In this document: piece by piece, positions 5,999 through 9,244 of the stretch
Layout of the letters: the number at the start of each line of letters is the position of its first letter
Numbering within the stretch: the first letter of the stretch is position 1
Notes under the pieces: generated by a model
The model's database searches: none
Seen by the model: the letters and a program-made list of their open reading frames with translations, nothing else
What the model was told of the DNA's origin: nothing
Made by a program: the position numbers and the translations under genes
Assembly (NCBI GenBank): GCA_020024475.1
Contig: JAHHTS010000089.1
Location: 1-9,244, forward strand
Length of the DNA: 9,244 nt
Source: Oscillospiraceae bacterium
GTDB lineage: Bacteria > Bacillota > Clostridia > Oscillospirales > Ruminococcaceae
Reading direction: 5' to 3'

Positions 5999-7324
5999 TT
6001 ATCTGCCTCTTAACATTCTGCCAAAGGCTTTTGGATTTTTTGAAAATTGTTTCATCATCTTTTGCATCTGTTCAAACTGACGAAGCAAACGATTTACATC
6101 CTGCACCTGTGTGCCGGAACCCCGTGCTATTCTTCTTTTTCTTTTAGGATCAATGATAGATGGTTTTTCTCTTTCCTTTGTGGTCATTGAAAGAATAATA
6201 GCTTCGATTTTTTTAAATTCTTTTTCTGCAGCTTCTTCATCATCTTCTTTAAGCGTTGATCCGCCTGGAAGCATTGAAACCATTGCAGAGATGCCACCCA
6301 TTTTTTTTACTTGTGCAAATTGAGCCAACATATCGTTCATGTCGAACTTATTTTGCATCATTTTTTTTGCAGCTTCAGCAGCAGCCTTTTCATCTTGAAC
6401 ATCTTGTGCCTTTTCTATAAGTGAAAGAACATCACCCATGCCAAGAATTCTGCTTGCCATACGATCCGGATGAAATGTTTCAAGGTCATCCAGTTTTTCA
6501 CCTGTACCAACAAATTTTATCGGCTTACCTGTTACAGCCTTTACACTAAGTGCTGCCCCACCACGAGTATCGCCATCCATTTTTGTTATTATTACACCGT
6601 CAAGTCCAATTGTTTCATCAAAATGTTTTGCAACATTTACAGAATCCTGACCTGCCATTGCATCGATTACCAACAGTGTTTCTGACACTGGTACAGTATT
6701 TTTGATGTTTGTGAGCTCTGCCATAAGCTGTTCATCTATATGCAGACGGCCAGCAGTATCCAAAATCAAAATATCATTGCCATAATCTTTGGCATGATTA
6801 TATGCGTTTTTTGCAACAATAACTGGATCGGTTTTACCCATTTGAAAAACAGGTACTCCAGCTTGTTTTGCTACAACTTCCAACTGCTCAATAGCGGCAG
6901 GACGGTAAATATCCAATGCAGCTACCAAAGGTCTATGACCTTGCTTAAGATACATTTTTGCAAGTTTTGCAGTATGTGTTGTTTTACCAGCACCTTGCAA
7001 ACCGCACATCATAATAATTGTTGGTCCTTTGTTTGCAAACTTTACTCGTGAGTTTTCACTACCCATAAGCTTTGTAAGCTCTTCATTTACAATTTTAATT
7101 ACCTGTTGTGCAGGTGTAAGACTTTCCATTACTTCAGCGCCCATTGCTCGTTCGCTTACAGTTTTAATAAAGTCTTTTGCCACAAACATATTAACATCAG
7201 CTTCAAGTAGCGCTATACGCACTTCTCTCATTGCTAACTTTATGTCTTCCTCTGTGAGTTTGCCCTTGCTTCTAAGCTTCTTAAAGGCGTTGGACAGTTT
7301 TTGACTTAATGATTCAAATGCCAT
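5999..7324 (-). CDS. ffh: Signal recognition particle GTPase Ffh (SRP54)
   Basis: Ffh binds signal sequences emerging from the ribosome and, with the 4.5S/6S SRP RNA and its receptor FtsY, delivers the nascent chain to the SecYEG translocon. The 441-residue product is complete: the N helical domain is about 1-95; the G domain has P-loop GLQGAGKTT (108-116), DTAGR (189-193), TKMDG (247-251) and GTGE (273-276). The methionine-rich M domain runs from about 300 to 435. It contains the SRP RNA-binding segment RRIARGSGTQVQDVNRLL (397-414), preceded by a finger-loop region and followed by a Met/Gln-rich helix. ylxM ends 11 bases upstream, and a GGAAGGTG site precedes the ATG. The SRP RNA gene and ftsY are not in the window. 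Confidence 0.98.
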   Translation of the reverse strand: MAFESLSQKLSNAFKKLRSKGKLTEEDIKLAMREVRIALLEADVNMFVAKDFIKTVSERAMGAEVMESLTPAQQVIKIVNEELTKLMGSENSRVKFANKGPTIIMMCGLQGAGKTTHTAKLAKMYLKQGHRPLVAALDIYRPAAIEQLEVVAKQAGVPVFQMGKTDPVIVAKNAYNHAKDYGNDILILDTAGRLHIDEQLMAELTNIKNTVPVSETLLVIDAMAGQDSVNVAKHFDETIGLDGVIITKMDGDTRGGAALSVKAVTGKPIKFVGTGEKLDDLETFHPDRMASRILGMGDVLSLIEKAQDVQDEKAAAEAAKKMMQNKFDMNDMLAQFAQVKKMGGISAMVSMLPGGSTLKEDDEEAAEKEFKKIEAIILSMTTKEREKPSIIDPKRKRRIARGSGTQVQDVNRLLRQFEQMQKMMKQFSKNPKAFGRMLRGR

Positions 7325-7335
7325 ATAACACCTTC

Positions 7336-7704
7336 CTAACCATTGGATAAATCATCGCATATTTGCATTATCTTATTAGACGCTTTTGAAATTTCATCAT
7401 TGGTAGTATATGCAGAAATATTATAAAAGCTAATATTCTGTGCCAATGTTTTAATTTGTTCGATGCTTTCTATAAGATCGCGATATTTTTTTGCAAAACC
7501 AATTTGATCCTCAAGTTGAGTAAGAACCGTTTCCCCTCTCTTGATTGCATCTCTCACTCCTTGTCGAGTGATATTGAAATTGTCTGCTATTTCAGAAAGA
7601 GACAAGTCCATGTTAAAGTATTGTTGCATCATATCTCTCTGTTTTTCAGTGAGAACTTCACCATAAAAATCGAGCAAATATGACATTTCAAGATTCTTTG
7701 ACAT
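7336..7704 (-). CDS. ylxM: YlxM family helix-turn-helix protein, SRP-associated
   Basis: YlxM is a small cytoplasmic helical protein (UPF0122) whose gene almost always precedes ffh; in streptococci it binds SRP RNA and Ffh and modulates the SRP pathway. The product has 122 residues from ATG 7702-7704, which has AGGAG eight bases upstream. The frame is open further up to a TTG inside the -35 box, but that start would precede the transcription start and is excluded. Residues 16-60 carry a sigma-70 region-4-like helix-turn-helix: LTEKQRDMMQQYF, then LSLSEIADNFNITRQGVRDAIKRGE. The C-terminal half is helical with heptad-like spacing. It is the first gene of the ffh operon and is driven by the consensus promoter at 7751-7779. 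Confidence 0.95.
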   Translation of the reverse strand: MSKNLEMSYLLDFYGEVLTEKQRDMMQQYFNMDLSLSEIADNFNITRQGVRDAIKRGETVLTQLEDQIGFAKKYRDLIESIEQIKTLAQNISFYNISAYTTNDEISKASNKIMQICDDLSNG

Positions 7705-7718
7705 AACCTTCTCCTTTC

Positions 7719-7740
7719 TGTAAAGTTTTACCGCTTTACA
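7719..7740 (-). promoter_or_regulatory. Stem-loop at the 5' end of the ylxM leader
   Basis: Just inside the predicted transcription start (about 7744) a perfect 7-bp inverted repeat, TGTAAAG and CTTTACA, encloses an eight-base loop. It ends a few bases before the AGGAG ribosome site. As RNA it could protect the 5' end or influence ribosome access; as DNA it could be an operator just downstream of the promoter. No named motif is recognised. Confidence 0.45.
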
Positions 7741-7750
7741 ACGCTTGTTT

Positions 7751-7779
7751 ATTATATTATATATATAATATTTTGTCAA
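7751..7779 (-). promoter_or_regulatory. Perfect consensus sigma-A promoter of ylxM-ffh operon
   Basis: On the minus strand TTGACA (7774-7779), 17 bases of pure A/T spacer and TATAAT (7751-7756) match the vegetative consensus at every position. Transcription would begin near 7744, giving a leader of about 40 bases to the ylxM ATG. A T-rich stretch and AT-rich DNA lie upstream. The strength suggests constitutive high expression of the SRP and ribosome-assembly genes. Confidence 0.92.
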
Positions 7780-7811
7780 GTTTTTTTATAAAAAATATAT
7801 ATTTTTAAAGC

Positions 7812-7853
7812 AATAAATGCTGTTTTGACAAAAAATTCAAAACAGCATTTATT
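7812..7853. terminator. Long hairpin between ppa and ylxM
   Basis: A 16-bp perfect inverted repeat (AATAAATGCTGTTTTG and its complement, extendable to 17 bp) encloses a ten-base loop. It begins 17 bases after the ppa stop and should end that minus-strand transcript, although the minus-strand tail is only weakly U-rich (ATTGCTTT). The better T-run (7852-7858) is on the plus-strand side, so it can also stop antisense transcription. Confidence 0.72.
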
Positions 7854-7869
7854 TTTTTAGAATTATAAC

Positions 7870-8403
7870 CTATTTGCAAAACTTATCCACATAATTATCA
7901 ATACAATGTCTGATAATTTCTTTTGCTACTTCAGCACCCTGAACTTCATTTACAACAGTTTCTTTACCTTCTAGACTCTTATAAACTGTAAAAAAGTGTT
8001 TCATTTCTTCAAAAATATGAGGTGGAAGTTCTGTAATATCCTTATATGTGTTATAAGTTGGGTCACTCATAGGAATTGCAATTATCTTTTCATCGCCTTC
8101 CCCATTGTCAAGCATTGAAATAACACCAATTGGGTATACTCTAACAAGACTCATAGGAATTATATTCTCACTGCAAAGAACAAGTACATCGAGCGGATCA
8201 CCATCATCGCCATATGTTCTTGGGATAAAGCCATAGTTTGCCGGATAATGTGTTGATGTGTGCAAAATTCTATCAAGAATTATATGTCCTGTTTCTTTAT
8301 CTAGTTCATATTTATTCTTAGAACCTTTTTCTATTTCAATGAATGCGATAAAATCATCAGGGTTAATTCTTTTTGGGTTAATATCATGCCAGATATTTGT
8401 CAT
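7870..8403 (-). CDS. ppa: Family I inorganic pyrophosphatase
   Basis: Soluble Ppa hydrolyses pyrophosphate released by nucleotide, protein and cofactor synthesis to two phosphates, pulling those reactions forward; it needs Mg2+ and works in the cytoplasm. The product has 177 residues, normal for bacterial family I enzymes. The N-terminal part has NKYELDKETG (30-39) with substrate-contacting residues, then HYPANYGFIP (52-61). The metal-binding signature DGDPLD is at 67-72, and GDEKIIA (103-109) supplies a further Asp and Lys. It is monocistronic by appearance, with its own promoter candidate upstream, a GGAG site before the ATG and a hairpin downstream. Many Clostridia instead use a membrane pyrophosphatase or a family II enzyme, so the presence of family I is a mild lineage character. 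Confidence 0.96.
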   Translation of the reverse strand: MTNIWHDINPKRINPDDFIAFIEIEKGSKNKYELDKETGHIILDRILHTSTHYPANYGFIPRTYGDDGDPLDVLVLCSENIIPMSLVRVYPIGVISMLDNGEGDEKIIAIPMSDPTYNTYKDITELPPHIFEEMKHFFTVYKSLEGKETVVNEVQGAEVAKEIIRHCIDNYVDKFCK

Positions 8404-8430
8404 AATAATTTTTCTCCTATATTTTGTATT

Positions 8431-8458
8431 CTTATATATAATACCACAAAAAATTCAA
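8431..8458 (-). promoter_or_regulatory. Candidate ppa promoter
   Basis: Two overlapping readings are possible on the minus strand. One pairs TTGAAT (8453-8458) with TATAAG (8431-8436) at 16 bases. The other uses an extended -10, TGG then TATTAT (8438-8446), with a poor -35. Either gives a start some 20-30 bases before the ppa ATG. The AT-richness of the area makes chance matches likely, so only the general location is supported. Confidence 0.5.
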
Positions 8459-8478
8459 AATTTAAATACATTATCAGT

Positions 8479-8494
8479 AGTTAAATAATTAACT
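8479..8494 (-). terminator. Weak hairpin after the DUF1003 gene
   Basis: AGTTAA and TTAACT around a four-base loop form a short AT-only stem two bases after the DUF1003 stop codon. On the minus strand no T-run follows. It is a poor terminator at best, so transcription may continue into ppa. Confidence 0.25.
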
Positions 8495-8496
8495 TA

Positions 8497-8994
8497 TTAT
8501 TTCTTGTCTTTTACATCTAAAAACTCTATTATTTTTTTCTGTTGCTTTATAATTGTATCCAATTTATAATGTATATCTTCAACTATAATTTCGCTTTTAA
8601 GATTTATTCTATATTCGCTTTCGTTACGTCTGCGGTCTTTTTCCTCTTGTCTATTTTGGCTCATCATTATCAACGGTGCTTGCAGTGCCGAAACACACGA
8701 TAATATCAAATTCAATAATATAAATGGATATGGATCAAAAGGAGGTTTCAAAAAATATATATTAAAAACTACCCACACTCCCAAAATTATAATAGCCAAA
8801 AATACAAATATCCAAGAACCTGCAAATCTAGCTAGCCTGTCTGCCGCTCTCTGTCCAAATGTAGGATTATCATCATTTATATTATAAATTTCAGTTTCTG
8901 ATAACAACCGATGTATAAAATCTTCATCATTCATTTCTTTATCAGTAATATTTATTATTTTTTTTGCAAGATTTTGCTTTTCATCTTTTGTCAT
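8497..8994 (-). CDS. DUF1003 family small membrane protein
   Basis: The 165-residue product belongs by sequence to the DUF1003 family, whose function is not established. Residues 1-47 are charged and soluble. The family core starts at FGQRAADRLARFAGSW (46-61). Two membrane helices follow, about 61-81 and 90-110, joined by a KPPFDPYP turn (83-90). Next come the characteristic QAPLIMMSQNRQEEKDRRR segment (105-123) and a basic-acidic helical tail with coiled-coil character (about 125-165). No signal peptide and no catalytic motif are seen. Both ends are probably cytoplasmic. The start has an AGGTG site. It is divergent from the tRNA genes and shares their 114-base intergenic region; whether it is cotranscribed with ppa is unclear. 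Confidence 0.9.
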   Translation of the reverse strand: MTKDEKQNLAKKIINITDKEMNDEDFIHRLLSETEIYNINDDNPTFGQRAADRLARFAGSWIFVFLAIIILGVWVVFNIYFLKPPFDPYPFILLNLILSCVSALQAPLIMMSQNRQEEKDRRRNESEYRINLKSEIIVEDIHYKLDTIIKQQKKIIEFLDVKDKK

Positions 8995-9035
8995 ATTTTT
9001 TCACCTATAAATCTTATTTTTAATATTATTGGAAA

Positions 9036-9089
9036 TTTTAAAAAAAATATTAAAAAAAGCTTGACTTTATGTATACCATATGGTATTAT
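9036..9089 (+). promoter_or_regulatory. tRNA operon promoter with UP-like A-tracts
   Basis: On the plus strand TTGACT (9061-9066) is followed after 17 bases by TATTAT (9084-9089), preceded by TG at 9081-9082 in extended -10 position. A-tracts at 9036-9058 resemble an UP element. The start would fall around 9096, shortly before tRNA-Arg at 9109. A TATAAT at 9087-9092 lies 20 bases from the -35 and is less well placed. Confidence 0.8.
9073..9086. promoter_or_regulatory. Perfect 14-bp palindrome inside the tRNA promoter
   Basis: ATACCATATGGTAT reads the same on both strands. It occupies the spacer and the first three bases of the -10 box of the tRNA promoter, and lies upstream of the divergent DUF1003 gene. 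Its place is that of a repressor operator, but the base composition favours chance dyads and I do not recognise the motif. Confidence 0.4.
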
Positions 9090-9108
9090 AATTTAGCAAT
9101 CGAGATTA

Positions 9109-9185
<77 letters not shown>

Positions 9186-9190
9186 ATTGT

Positions 9191-9244
9191 GGTGGATGTA
9201 GCTTAGTTGGTTAAAGCGCCAGTTTGTGGCACTGGAGACCGTGG
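9191..9244 (+). tRNA. tRNA-His (anticodon GUG), cut by window end
   Basis: Five bases after tRNA-Arg begins a second tRNA: acceptor strand GTGGATG (9192-9198) preceded by G at 9191, the extra G-1 typical of tRNA-His. D-stem GCTT/AAGC and anticodon stem CCAGT/ACTGG follow, around loop TTGTGGC with GTG at 9226-9228. The T-arm and 3' acceptor strand lie outside the window. The close spacing suggests one tRNA transcript that continues to the right. Confidence 0.93.

Noticed and set aside
6740..7304. Plus-strand open frames opposite ffh
   Set aside because: They mirror the codons of ffh and contain no recognisable domain or good ribosome site.
7705..7779. N-terminal extension of ylxM by 25 residues from a TTG
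   Set aside because: It would start within the -35 box of a perfect promoter, upstream of the transcription start. The AGGAG site supports ATG 7702-7704.

Overview
The window looks like chromosomal DNA of a low-GC, endospore-forming Gram-positive bacterium of the Clostridia. The evidence is the AT-rich composition, near-consensus sigma-A promoters, strong purine-rich Shine-Dalgarno sites, the ylxM-ffh-rpsP-khpA-rimM-trmD order typical of Firmicutes, and a tiny spoVM gene. Assignment below class level (possibly Oscillospiraceae-like) is only an impression from the protein sequences.

Almost everything is on the minus strand, so it is described right to left. At the right edge, a plus-strand promoter with an extended -10 and upstream A-tracts drives tRNA-Arg(UCU) and a tRNA-His(GUG) cut by the window end. 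Divergent from it is a small DUF1003 membrane protein (8497-8994). Next is a family I inorganic pyrophosphatase, ppa (7870-8403), ending at a long hairpin. A textbook promoter (TTGACA, 17 bp, TATAAT) at 7751-7779 then opens the protein-targeting and ribosome-maturation cluster: ylxM, ffh, rpsP, khpA, a 123-base gap holding two hairpins, rimM and trmD. The usual last gene, rplS, does not follow trmD, and ylqD is missing between khpA and rimM.

After a probable weak terminator, a second sigma-A promoter (3980-4008) drives ptsH (HPr). HPr is followed by an intrinsic terminator, and then by a tightly packed run: uvrC, rsmD and coaD (joined by ATGA overlaps), a coiled-coil protein of unknown function, and spoVM. 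A strong intrinsic terminator at 124-156 closes the unit. No separate promoter is visible for uvrC to spoVM, so these genes probably depend at least partly on readthrough from ptsH or on internal promoters.

The work of the region is mostly housekeeping: membrane targeting (Ffh, YlxM), small-subunit assembly (S16, RimM, RsmD), tRNA modification (TrmD), excision repair (UvrC), CoA synthesis (CoaD), phosphate metabolism (Ppa) and PTS/carbon control (HPr). The most notable find is the 22-codon spoVM gene, which is below ordinary gene-calling length and starts with GTG. I see no mobile element, CRISPR array, phage gene or defence system, and nothing that amounts to a new multi-gene system. The remaining points of interest are regulatory: a perfect 14-bp palindrome inside the tRNA promoter and several leader or intergenic hairpins.
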